A DNA stretch of 64,000 bases, taken from NCBI GenBank assembly GCA_049514215.1, contig JBEKVI010000019.1:9573-73572 (forward strand), given 5' to 3'. Each line of letters starts with the position of its first letter. Positions within the stretch are counted from its first letter, which is position 1. This document shows positions 26,345-34,816 of the stretch, piece after piece. Position numbers and translations under genes: made by a program. Source of the stretch: BOG-994 sp049514215. GTDB lineage: Bacteria > Pseudomonadota > Gammaproteobacteria > Burkholderiales > Burkholderiaceae_D. The notes beneath the pieces are model-generated. The model did not search any database. It had not been told where the DNA came from and was given only the letters and a program-made list of their open reading frames with translations.

Positions 26345-27322
26345 CTAGCTTGGAAGCCCGGTGGTCGCAAGCGTTGCGTTTTTCACGAGGATCGGTCGAG
26401 GAATGAGCTTCAGATCCGCAAAGGTGTCGGCGATCTTCTGTTGCTCGGCAATGACCGCCGGACTCACCGGCGTGACCCCATAGCCATAGCGACTTGCGGC
26501 CAGTTCCAGCACGCCGGGCTCCAGTCCGAGCTGGGGCGCAAGTAGCGCTGCGAGCTCTTTGGGATGGTCCTTCCCCCAAGCGTCCACGCGACCGAGTTCT
26601 TCGAAAACGATCCGGGTCAAATCCGCGCGCTCTTGCGCAAACGAGCGAGCCGCCAGATAGAACTGGTGATTGCTCACCAAGCCTTGCCCGTCGGCCAGAA
26701 TGCGTGCACCAATCTGTATTTGCGCGGCGGCGAGAAACGGGTCCCAGATGGCCCAGGCGTCGACGTTCTTGCTCTCGAACGCGGCGCGCGCGTCGGCCGG
26801 AGGCAGAAAGACCGTGCTCACATCGCGGTATGCCACACCGGCATGCTCGAGCGCTCGCACGAGCAGATAGTGCACGTTCGATCCCTTATTGAGGGCGACT
26901 TTCTTGCCCTTGAGTTCGGCCACGCTCTGAATCGGTGAATCGTGAGGCACGACCAATGCTTCACCTGCGGGCGAGGCTGGTTCGCAACCGACATAGACCA
27001 AATCGGCGCCGGCCGCCTGGGCGAATATGGGGGGCGCTTCTCCCACGGTTCCGAAATCGATAGACCCGACGTTTAACGCTTCGAGGAGTTGCGGACCCGC
27101 CGGAAATTCGTTCCACTGCACTTCCAGCTGCGCGGTGGCCAGGCGCTTTTCCAGAGCACCACGTGCCTTCAAGATGACGAGCGTTCCATATTTCTGGTAG
27201 CCAATCCGGATACGGCCTGGCTTGTCCTGGGCGCGCGCCCATCCCGGCCCGAGAGCCGCGAGAGCCCCGGCTCCTAGAGCCGTTCGAAGAAATTGACGAC
27301 GAAGGGAATCCACGGTGGACAT
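26345..27322 (-). CDS. ssuA: Aliphatic sulfonate-binding periplasmic protein SsuA
   Basis: 325 residues. The N-terminus has a twin arginine (SLRRQFLRTALGAGALAALGPGWARA), suggesting a Tat-type or Tat-like signal. The mature part (IRIGYQKYGTLVILKARG, EFPAGPQLLEALNVGSIDFGTVGEAPPIFAQAAGADLVYV) matches the SsuA substrate-binding fold. It follows ssuE on the same strand, 109 bases away, and delivers sulfonates to SsuCB. Confidence 0.95.
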   Translation of the reverse strand: MSTVDSLRRQFLRTALGAGALAALGPGWARAQDKPGRIRIGYQKYGTLVILKARGALEKRLATAQLEVQWNEFPAGPQLLEALNVGSIDFGTVGEAPPIFAQAAGADLVYVGCEPASPAGEALVVPHDSPIQSVAELKGKKVALNKGSNVHYLLVRALEHAGVAYRDVSTVFLPPADARAAFESKNVDAWAIWDPFLAAAQIQIGARILADGQGLVSNHQFYLAARSFAQERADLTRIVFEELGRVDAWGKDHPKELAALLAPQLGLEPGVLELAASRYGYGVTPVSPAVIAEQQKIADTFADLKLIPRPILVKNATLATTGLPS

Positions 27323-27431
27323 GGCTATGCCCGCTTTGGCGAAGCGGCGTCTCCACCGCCCGCCTTGGTCCGGATAGCGGAAGATTCATGCCGGTCCGCA
27401 TTCGTCAGGTCGCAGTCACGCATAAACGGCC

Positions 27432-28079
27432 TCAAACACTGCATGAGATGCTCCGTACGCGGCCGGTCTCGGCCTCCTCGTCGGGTTCCAAGGTCTCCAG
27501 AATGGTGGCTTGGCGCTGGATGCTTGCAGCGCTACCCACATTGCGAAGCTTCAGGAGCGCCAATTCCAGGGCCAACTCCTCGATGGCATTTTCCACACGC
27601 GTGGCAATCTGAGGATCGAGGAGGGCCTCGCCCTCTTCGGTGAGGCTCACCTGCGAGTCGATGGCGTAGATGCCGCCTAGAATGTTGCGCGCACCTAGGG
27701 CCGAGAGCACCGGTTTTAAGCTGTACTCGAGCGCAAGAAGATGGGACGCGGTGCCGCCGGTCGCCAGTGGAAGAACCACTTTGCCGGCCAATGCATCCTG
27801 CGGAAGCAAATCCAGAAGCGACTTTAAGCCTCCACCCATCGAGGCCTTGTAGATGGGCGTGGCGAGGATGACCGCGGCTGCGAGGTCGATCTTCGCGCGT
27901 ACGATTCTTGCCGCCGGACTTTGGTAGCGGGCTTCGATCAGATCTTCCGCAGGGATATCCCGCAGCCCGATAGAGGCCGTGGGAAATCCTCGACTCTCAA
28001 GCAGGCGCCTTGTGTGGCGCAAAAGCGCGTTCGAGCGCGATTGCCGCGCGGGACTTCCAGCGAGAGTAAGAACCGTCAT
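27432..28079 (-). CDS. ssuE: NADPH-dependent FMN reductase SsuE
   Basis: Supplies FMNH2 to SsuD. 215 residues from ATG 28079 (the frame is open further upstream, without family similarity). MTVLTLAGSPARQSRSNALL holds the flavin phosphate-binding loop, and ATPIYKASMGGGLKSLLDLLP with LPLATGGTASHLLALEYSL is the SsuE/MsuE pattern. The C-terminal ~30 residues are an extension. First gene of ssuEADCB. Confidence 0.95.
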   Translation of the reverse strand: MTVLTLAGSPARQSRSNALLRHTRRLLESRGFPTASIGLRDIPAEDLIEARYQSPAARIVRAKIDLAAAVILATPIYKASMGGGLKSLLDLLPQDALAGKVVLPLATGGTASHLLALEYSLKPVLSALGARNILGGIYAIDSQVSLTEEGEALLDPQIATRVENAIEELALELALLKLRNVGSAASIQRQATILETLEPDEEAETGRVRSISCSV

Positions 28080-28244
28080 GAGCTTTGTCAGTGGAGGACA
28101 CCGCCCCAAACTTATCGTGGTTCTATAGATCAAACAAATAAGGTTTCTGCGTATCGATATGCTAAAAATCCCCTGCGCCACCCAGGCGCTTCGATCGCAG
28201 CTCCCGTCCCGCTGCGATCAGACCGGCTTATACCCGATGTTTTC
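28080..28244 (-). promoter_or_regulatory. Upstream region of the ssu operon
   Basis: 165 bases upstream of ssuE, notably AT-rich between 28100 and 28170 compared with its surroundings. The first gene of ssuEADCB must be transcribed from here. In relatives this operon is controlled by the LysR-type regulators CysB or Cbl/SsuR; I cannot assign a site with confidence. Confidence 0.35.
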
Positions 28245-28859
28245 TTAGAACTTGAATCCCGGAGGGGCGTTTCCACTCGCGGGGGGTGGTCCGGGCAGGG
28301 GAGCAGCAGAGGAGGTGGGCGAGGGTGCTGCCTGGGCTGTCGTGTTGGTCCCTTGCGGCGAGCCTGCAGCAACCGCGGCCGGATTGATGTAGCCCTGGGG
28401 CAGTTTGCTGCTCGACGGATAGCCCGCATCATCGAGCAAAGAGGCAAGCGAGCTTTGCACGAAGCCGTTCACCTTCTGGGGTCCGACCGAGAGCACGGGT
28501 AAATTGGAATCGTTGGAGACCTTTTTTAGAACCTCCAGGTCTTGTGTGGTCGTCACGGTTTTCTCAGAATAAGGCACGCCACGGCTTTTCAGATAGCTAC
28601 GGGCCTGATCGCACGGCGCGCATCCCTCGCCTGTGTATAGAGTGACCGGGAAATTCAGCACGGCTTGCTGCAGGTCGTAGGGAAGTCCCGTGCTCGAGGG
28701 GCCCGAGGAGAATGTCTTCATCTGCACGCCCTTGGCCGTCGGTGGCGGGGGGATGTCGCTATAGGTGATCTCGCCATTGGGGCCAACGTATTTGTACTGC
28801 GCTTGAGCGAGACCGCACCAACACGAAAGCAGGAACATCAGCAACATGGCGTGTTTCAT
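28245..28859 (-). CDS. DUF4124 protein with a glutaredoxin-like domain
   Basis: 204 residues from ATG 28859, with AAGGAG 9 bases upstream. A signal peptide (to GLAQAQ) is followed by a DUF4124 segment (YKYVGPNGEITYSDIPPP), then a thioredoxin-fold/glutaredoxin domain with GEGCAPCDQARSYL (a CxxC pair), then a proline-, serine- and alanine-rich tail. It would be a periplasmic thiol-disulfide protein. The partner is unknown; it lies after prlC on the same strand. Confidence 0.85.
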   Translation of the reverse strand: MKHAMLLMFLLSCWCGLAQAQYKYVGPNGEITYSDIPPPPTAKGVQMKTFSSGPSSTGLPYDLQQAVLNFPVTLYTGEGCAPCDQARSYLKSRGVPYSEKTVTTTQDLEVLKKVSNDSNLPVLSVGPQKVNGFVQSSLASLLDDAGYPSSSKLPQGYINPAAVAAGSPQGTNTTAQAAPSPTSSAAPLPGPPPASGNAPPGFKF

Positions 28860-28881
28860 CAACTTCTCCTTCGTTCTTGAT

Positions 28882-30939
28882 TCAGTTCAGGCCCCGCACT
28901 TCGACCATTCCGGTGTGGCGCAAAAGAGCGTCCAGCGTGGGCTCCCTGCCGCGGAACGACTTGAACGACTCGAGAGCCGGTCGCGTACCACCCACTCCGA
29001 GGATCTCGTCTCTAAAACGAGTCCCGGTATCGGGGTTGAGCACGCCTTCCTCTTCGAACTTGGCGTAGGCGTCGGCCGCAAGGACTTCAGCCCACTTGTA
29101 ACTATAGTACCCTGCGGCGTAGCCCCCCGAGAAGATGTGGGAGAAGTGATTCTGGAAGCGATTGTAGGCTGGCGGCTTGAAAACAGCCACGCGATCCCGC
29201 ACCCCGTCGAGCAATTGCTGTACGGATTGGTTACCCGCGGGATCAAAGTCCGTATGCAGCAACATGTCGAACAGTCCGAATTCGATCTGTCGCAAAGTCT
29301 GCATCCCTGATTGAAAATTACGCGCTGCGAGCATCTGGTCGAAGAGCGCCTTGGGCAACGGCTGGCCGGTATCGACGTGACCCGTGATGTGCTTGAGGAC
29401 ATCCCACTCCCAGCAGAAATTCTCCAAGAATTGCGAGGGTAGCTCGACTGCGTCCCACTCCACTCCATGGATCCCGGAGACCGGCAACTCCTCCACGCGC
29501 GTGAGCATGTGATGCAGTCCGTGACCGAACTCGTGAAACAGCGTGATGACCTCGTCGTGCGACAGCAGGGTCGGGCGGCCCGCTACGGGCTCGGAGAAAT
29601 TGCAGGTCAGAAACGCGATGGGCGTTTGCACGCGGTTCCCGATGCGGCGTCGGGCGCGTGCATCGTCCATCCACGCGCCGCTGCGCTTGTTCGGTCGCGC
29701 ATAAAGGTCGAGATAGAACTGGGCGACTAATTCTCCTGCCCGCGACTCGATCCTGAAAAAGCGCACGTCCGGGTGCCACGCGGGCGCCTGGTCCGGTTTG
29801 ATCTGGATCGAAAAAAGCCGCTCGACGAGGCCAAAGAGGCCTTCGAGCACACGCGGTTCGGGGAAGTATTCTTTGACCTGCTGCTCGGAAAATCCGAAGC
29901 GCTTCTCGCGCAGTTTCTCGGCCGCAAAAAGCGCATCCCAGGCCTCGAGCTCGTTTATGCCCAGGTCGGAGCGCGCAAAGCGGCGCAACTCGGCTAAGTC
30001 GCGCTTTGCGTAGGGCCGTGCGCGATGGGCAAAGTCCTTTAGGAAATCCATCACCTGCTTGGGCGTCTCGGCCATCTTCGGCACTAGCGAGAGTTCCGAA
30101 AACGAAGAAAATCCGAGCAGCTTCGCAAGCTTCGAGCGCAGCGTCAAAGTGCGCAGGATCACATCGGTGTTGTCCTGAGACGGCGGCCCGAACTCGGATG
30201 CACGCTTGGCGTTCGCCTCGTAGACCGCCTGGCGCAGCGTGCGGCGTTCGGCGAATTGCATGACAGCGAGATAGGAGGGGGTCTGCAAGGTGATCTTGTA
30301 GCCGCCGCGGCCTTCCTTTTCGGCGCGCATGCGTGCGGCTGCGAGCGCCTCGGGAGGCATGCCCCGCAAATGCTCTTCCGAGTCGATCCAAAGGGCATAC
30401 CCTTTGGTCGCATCGAGCTCGTTTTCCGAGAACCTCTGGCCGAGAATCGCGAGCTCCTGCTGGATTGTTTCGACCTCCCGCTTGGCAGCATCCGGGAGTG
30501 CCGCCCCCGCCAATTCGAAATCGCGCAGGGCGTGTTCCACGACGCGTTTTTTGGCCTCGGAATACCCCGCAAACTCGGTGGACTGTGCCAGGTCCCGGTA
30601 CTTGGCAAACAGGAGCGGATTGTGCGAAAGACTGGTCCAGAACTGGGTCACGAGGGGAAGATTCTCGTGGTATGCGCTGCGCAGGGCCGGCGAATCTGCG
30701 ACGCTGTTCAGATGTTCGACGGCCTTCCAGACGCGAGCCAGACGTTCGGTCGTTGTCTCCAATGGTTCAATGAAGTCGCTCCAGTTGGACTTCACATGGG
30801 GGCCTTCCAGGCGCGCAATGGTTTCCCGGGCGGCCGCCAGAAGATATTCGACCGCACTGCCCACGTGCTCGGGGCGGATGGCATCAAAGCGCGTAAGTTG
30901 CGCAAATTCGAGCAAGGGATTATCGCGGGGCTTGTTCAT
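28882..30939 (-). CDS. prlC: Oligopeptidase A (M3 metallopeptidase)
   Basis: Cytosolic zinc peptidase that degrades signal peptides and other oligopeptides. 685 residues from ATG 30939 (a start at 30966 is in frame). The zinc motif is LFHEFGHGLHHML (HEFGH about residues 469-473), with the third ligand in the GVEWDAVELPSQFLENFCWEW region. The C-terminal SGGYAAGYYSYKWAEVLAADAY is also typical. The length matches the family. Confidence 0.95.
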   Translation of the reverse strand: MNKPRDNPLLEFAQLTRFDAIRPEHVGSAVEYLLAAARETIARLEGPHVKSNWSDFIEPLETTTERLARVWKAVEHLNSVADSPALRSAYHENLPLVTQFWTSLSHNPLLFAKYRDLAQSTEFAGYSEAKKRVVEHALRDFELAGAALPDAAKREVETIQQELAILGQRFSENELDATKGYALWIDSEEHLRGMPPEALAAARMRAEKEGRGGYKITLQTPSYLAVMQFAERRTLRQAVYEANAKRASEFGPPSQDNTDVILRTLTLRSKLAKLLGFSSFSELSLVPKMAETPKQVMDFLKDFAHRARPYAKRDLAELRRFARSDLGINELEAWDALFAAEKLREKRFGFSEQQVKEYFPEPRVLEGLFGLVERLFSIQIKPDQAPAWHPDVRFFRIESRAGELVAQFYLDLYARPNKRSGAWMDDARARRRIGNRVQTPIAFLTCNFSEPVAGRPTLLSHDEVITLFHEFGHGLHHMLTRVEELPVSGIHGVEWDAVELPSQFLENFCWEWDVLKHITGHVDTGQPLPKALFDQMLAARNFQSGMQTLRQIEFGLFDMLLHTDFDPAGNQSVQQLLDGVRDRVAVFKPPAYNRFQNHFSHIFSGGYAAGYYSYKWAEVLAADAYAKFEEEGVLNPDTGTRFRDEILGVGGTRPALESFKSFRGREPTLDALLRHTGMVEVRGLN

Positions 30940-31104
30940 CGGCATTCGTGGTGGGGTCCGAGTCAAGAGTGTGAATCAGAATCGGCTTGGAACCCAACGT
31001 GTTTCGCACTTCCTCACACTAAGTGACGTGGCTTAGTTGCGCCGTTTGTCCCAAAATCCGGCACAAGACCCCGCCTCCGGTGTTGCCAACGCCCACTCGG
31101 GGAT

Positions 31105-31737
31105 TCAGCCTTTGCGAGCCAGGGCCAGGCGCAAGAGGTCCGCGACGGTCGACGCGTTGAGCTTATCCATGATGTTGGCACGATGCGCTTCGACGGTCTT
31201 GATGCTGATTCCGAGATCGTCGGCGATCTGTTTATTCAGTCGGCCAGCCACGATGCATTCGAGGACTTGCTGCTCGCGTGCGGTCAGCTTGCCGAGGAGG
31301 GCGTCGCGCTCCTTTTCTTCGCGCTGTCGACTCGATTGGGTGCGGGCCCGATCGAGCATGCGCTCGACGGCCAGACTCAGGTCGTTTTCGTTAAAGGGCT
31401 TCTCGATGAAGTCTTCAGCGCCCTTTTTCATTGTCGTTACGGCCATTGGAACGTCGCCGTGTCCCGAAATGAACAGAATCGGCATGGGCGTGCCGCGAAT
31501 GAGCAGTTGTTCCTGAAGCTCTAGCCCGCTCATCCCGGGCATGCGCACATCGAGAATGAGGCAGGCCGTGGCATTGGGGTCGTAGGCTTCTAGAAAGTCC
31601 TCGGCGCGCTCGAAACAGGCGACCTGGTAGCGGTTGGCCTCGAGCAACCACTTGAGAGAGTCGCGCACCGCTTCGTCGTCATCGACGACGTAGACGAGCC
31701 CAGGCGGTGTCGGTTCTGGAGGAGATTCGCGCATCAT
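31105..31737 (-). CDS. FixJ-type two-component response regulator
   Basis: 210 residues: receiver (14-128) with Asp63 in LILDVRMPGMSG, conserved Lys in IEKPFNENDL, and a LuxR-type DNA-binding domain (LTAREQQVLECIVAGRLNKQIADDLGISIKTVEAHRANIMDKL). It lies directly after the three-PAS histidine kinase gene (10 bases), so the two form a FixL/FixJ-like pair. The operon is divergent from aceE, so the pyruvate dehydrogenase operon is a plausible target (inference). Confidence 0.93.
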   Translation of the reverse strand: MMRESPPEPTPPGLVYVVDDDEAVRDSLKWLLEANRYQVACFERAEDFLEAYDPNATACLILDVRMPGMSGLELQEQLLIRGTPMPILFISGHGDVPMAVTTMKKGAEDFIEKPFNENDLSLAVERMLDRARTQSSRQREEKERDALLGKLTAREQQVLECIVAGRLNKQIADDLGISIKTVEAHRANIMDKLNASTVADLLRLALARKG

Positions 31738-31747
31738 AGGCGCAATT

Positions 31748-34516
31748 CTACGCGAGGATCGCGGATGCGACCGCTGCCTTGGGCAGCGTGAAATGAAAGG
31801 TGCAGCCGCCGCCGACGTTGTTTTGGACCCAAAGTCGGCCGTGGTGGAACTCGACGATGGAGCGACAGATATTCAGTCCCATGCCCATGCCTTCGTCCTT
31901 GGTACTGTAGAAGGGCTCGAAAAGGCGCTCGTCGACATCGGGCGCGATTCCGCTGCCGTGGTCTACGACGGCAAACTCGACATGGCCGACGCGGTCGACG
32001 ACCTGGACTACGACCTCGCGCACGATGGCGTCTTGCATGGCGTCGATGGCGTTCTTCAACAAATTCAAAAGGACCTGCTCGATCATGATCGGATCGGCCT
32101 GAATCTCTGCGATGGCCTCGGGGATCTCGGTTCGGATCAGAATGCGCTTCTTAGCGGCCTCGATCTCAGCGAATCCCACCGCGTCATCGACCACAGTCCG
32201 AAGATTGATGACACGCCGGTGGGGTTCGCTGCGTTTGACGAACTCGCGAATGCGGCGAATGATCTTGCCTGCTCGCTCGGCTTGCGCAGAAGTCTTCTGC
32301 AAAGCGATGAGCAGTTCCTGCGGGTCGGTGCGATCGCCGCGCTCAATCGTCGAGCGCACCCGTGCCACGGTTCCCATGCTGTAATTAGCAATGGCGGTGA
32401 GCGGTTGATTCAGTTCATGCGCCAAAGAGGAGGCCATCTCGCCCATGGTGATGAGACGGCTCGTCAGCTGCACCTTCTCTTGCTGCTGGCGAACCATTTC
32501 CTCGGTCCGTTTGCGCGCAGTGATGTCGGTGGCGACCTGCATCTGGACCTTGCGACCGTCGACCCACTGGATGGTGCGCTGGCGCACTTCAAACCACTTG
32601 CTGGTCGTGCCGCTATGGACCTCGTTGGTCGTGGCGTCGCGTTCGGGTCCAAAGGCTGCCGGATGCGTCGCGGAAAGTTCACGATGTCCGAACGCGTCCG
32701 TCCCGAAGAGACGTCGGTAGTAGCGGTTGGCAAACAACAACTGGTCGTGATCGGCGTAGCCCCCATAGACCGAGACGGCCGCGTCGAGCTCCTCCAGAAC
32801 CGTGGTGAAGCGCTCCTGCGCCTGGGCCAACTCTTGGCGGATGCGCTTGGGTTCGGTGATGTCGGTCATCGAGGTCATCCAGCCGGTCTGCAGGCCGTGT
32901 TCATTCAACAGCGGCGAGACGTACATGCGGGCATCGAAATAGCTGCCGTCTTTGCGCATCACGTTCACTTCGAGTCCCGCCGCCGGAGCGCGGCCCGTGA
33001 GGATTTGGTTCAGAGTGACGTGATTTTGCGGGTAGCGCTCGCGCGGCCAGTAGGGATAAGGCGGTGTTGCACCGAGGAGTTCGGTCTCGGCAAAGCCCAG
33101 CATTCTGCAAAATGCCGGATTCACATAAGTGATGCGCCCTTCGAGGTCGATGACGCGCATGCCGGTGAGCAGCGAGTCCTCCATCGCACGGCGGAACGCC
33201 GTTTCGGCGACGAGCGCCTGCTGGCGCGCGCGGCGCAACGTCACATCGTGCGCGACGGCGTAGAGAAGCCGCTTCCCGGGTTTGGCCTGCAGGTCGGGAT
33301 TGAGGGTCCAAACCAACCAGCGATACTCGGTCGTGCCATCGGCGATGATTCTGCGACACCGATTTTCGAAGGAGATCATGGGCTGGCCCATGCCCGCTTT
33401 GTGCAACTCGTCGGCAGTTGCAGCACGATCGTCGGGATGAACAAGATCAAGCAGTGAGCATCCCTCAAGAGAAGACGGCTCCCGGCCAAGGACATGCTGA
33501 CAGGCGGGGTTGATCCGCAAGAGTTCCCCTTTGGCATCGAGAATGCACAAGATATCGAGCGAGAGGTTGAACAGCCGGTCGCGCACGGCTTCGGCTTCCA
33601 GTCGTCGCTTGTTGTGCCGCATCAGGATCCACAGACTCCAGATGATGAACACCGACAGTGCAGCGACCGCCCAGACCAGGAAGTTGTCGGTGAGATTGCT
33701 GCGGATCCGGTGCGACGTGACGTGGAGATAGATTCCGTGCCCGGGCGGATCGAATGGGAGCTCATAGTTGAGTTCGGAATCGCCGCCTAACGGGGGCAAT
33801 CTGCCCACCAGCGGGGCGCCCTTGTCGTCCACGATCGAAATGCTGTACTTCTGGCTGCTCTCGTGGGGCACTACGTAGCGCGAAATATTCACTACCGAAT
33901 AGACGGCGCTCAAGGTTCCGGTGAAGTGCCCGCCGACGAACACCGGGATATGCATCTCCAGAAGATAATCGTTGTCGGGGCCGGCAAACGGGCCCGAGTA
34001 GGCGGGCTCACGGGTATTTTCGGCTGCATCGAACGTGGCGCGTGATTCGGGACCGGCGAGGCGCTGCTTAGAATCGGGGATGCCGTCGTCGAACAGGGCA
34101 TCGGACGTCACGATCCAGTGATCGGTATGGTCGGCGTCGATCCGTCCGATCTCGATGACTTCCGGACTGCTGGCCATGAACTGGCGCGCGAGGGTCCGAA
34201 AGCGCGCTGCATCGAGGTCGCCCTGGGCGGCCTCGCGCGCAAGCGCAATGAGCTCGTCCTGATTGTTTTGCATGCGCAGGCGCATCACCTGCTGTGCCCA
34301 CTCCACGTCCCGATAGAGTCCCTGTTGCTGGCGATCAATTTCATCGCGGCGCAGCGCCCAAAAAAGAGTCACCATGACTCCAACAAAGAGAATCATCGCC
34401 AGCAGCGGAGCCAGCCAGTACCATCTCTGACTGACGGCGGCGCGGCGCGTGACGGCCACGATATCGAGTGGTAGCGTCGCGTTCTCAGCGTCGTGCAGCG
34501 GGACTTCCTGGATCAT
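31748..34516 (-). CDS. Membrane sensor histidine kinase with three PAS domains
   Basis: 922 residues. Membrane segments at ~33-55 and ~279-298 enclose a periplasmic sensor region of about 220 residues. Then come PAS1 (~313-430, DILCILDAKGELLRINPAC), PAS2 (~440-560, GMRVIDLEGRITYVNPAFCRMLGF) and PAS3 (~570-675), followed by the H-box SLAHELNQPL (His700), the N-box NLLKNAIDAM, and G-boxes DHGSGIAPD and GMGMGLNICRSI. The H-box and the PAS-to-kinase layout resemble FixL. No heme-binding His or Cys motif can be assigned to the PAS domains, so the signal is unknown. Confidence 0.93.
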   Translation of the reverse strand: MIQEVPLHDAENATLPLDIVAVTRRAAVSQRWYWLAPLLAMILFVGVMVTLFWALRRDEIDRQQQGLYRDVEWAQQVMRLRMQNNQDELIALAREAAQGDLDAARFRTLARQFMASSPEVIEIGRIDADHTDHWIVTSDALFDDGIPDSKQRLAGPESRATFDAAENTREPAYSGPFAGPDNDYLLEMHIPVFVGGHFTGTLSAVYSVVNISRYVVPHESSQKYSISIVDDKGAPLVGRLPPLGGDSELNYELPFDPPGHGIYLHVTSHRIRSNLTDNFLVWAVAALSVFIIWSLWILMRHNKRRLEAEAVRDRLFNLSLDILCILDAKGELLRINPACQHVLGREPSSLEGCSLLDLVHPDDRAATADELHKAGMGQPMISFENRCRRIIADGTTEYRWLVWTLNPDLQAKPGKRLLYAVAHDVTLRRARQQALVAETAFRRAMEDSLLTGMRVIDLEGRITYVNPAFCRMLGFAETELLGATPPYPYWPRERYPQNHVTLNQILTGRAPAAGLEVNVMRKDGSYFDARMYVSPLLNEHGLQTGWMTSMTDITEPKRIRQELAQAQERFTTVLEELDAAVSVYGGYADHDQLLFANRYYRRLFGTDAFGHRELSATHPAAFGPERDATTNEVHSGTTSKWFEVRQRTIQWVDGRKVQMQVATDITARKRTEEMVRQQQEKVQLTSRLITMGEMASSLAHELNQPLTAIANYSMGTVARVRSTIERGDRTDPQELLIALQKTSAQAERAGKIIRRIREFVKRSEPHRRVINLRTVVDDAVGFAEIEAAKKRILIRTEIPEAIAEIQADPIMIEQVLLNLLKNAIDAMQDAIVREVVVQVVDRVGHVEFAVVDHGSGIAPDVDERLFEPFYSTKDEGMGMGLNICRSIVEFHHGRLWVQNNVGGGCTFHFTLPKAAVASAILA

Positions 34517-34623
34517 GTAGGCAGTTTAGCCGAGCTCGTGTGAACGAAACGAGGGCCGGGTCTCGGAAGAGGATCGAGGGCATGCCGTATTATGAAAATC
34601 CGTCCTACCATTCGGAATATTTC

Positions 34624-34652
34624 TTGATGTTGGAGTTGTGCTCAACTAGAAT
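34624..34652 (+). promoter_or_regulatory. Predicted sigma-70 promoter of the aceE operon
   Basis: TTGATG, a 17-base spacer, then TAGAAT. It lies in the 300-base gap between the divergent sensor kinase gene and aceE, and would give a leader of about 160 bases. The rest of the gap shows no gene and no clear operator. Confidence 0.5.
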
Positions 34653-34816
34653 CGTAGACCTCAAACAAGAGTCGACTTGCACCTTCGCGCGATGCGGGGC
34701 AAAGCGCGTCTGAGCCGAATCGAGGACCCGAAAGTTGGGCAGATGAAGTTCCTGCCGAACTCGCACGGTTCTTCGACCAGAGCGGGTGCGTTTGGCGTCA
34801 TAACCTGGAGACATCA

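Noticed and set aside
31793..33457. A 554-codon open frame on the plus strand over the sensor kinase gene
   Set aside because: It is the antisense shadow of the PAS and kinase domains and has no recognisable motif.
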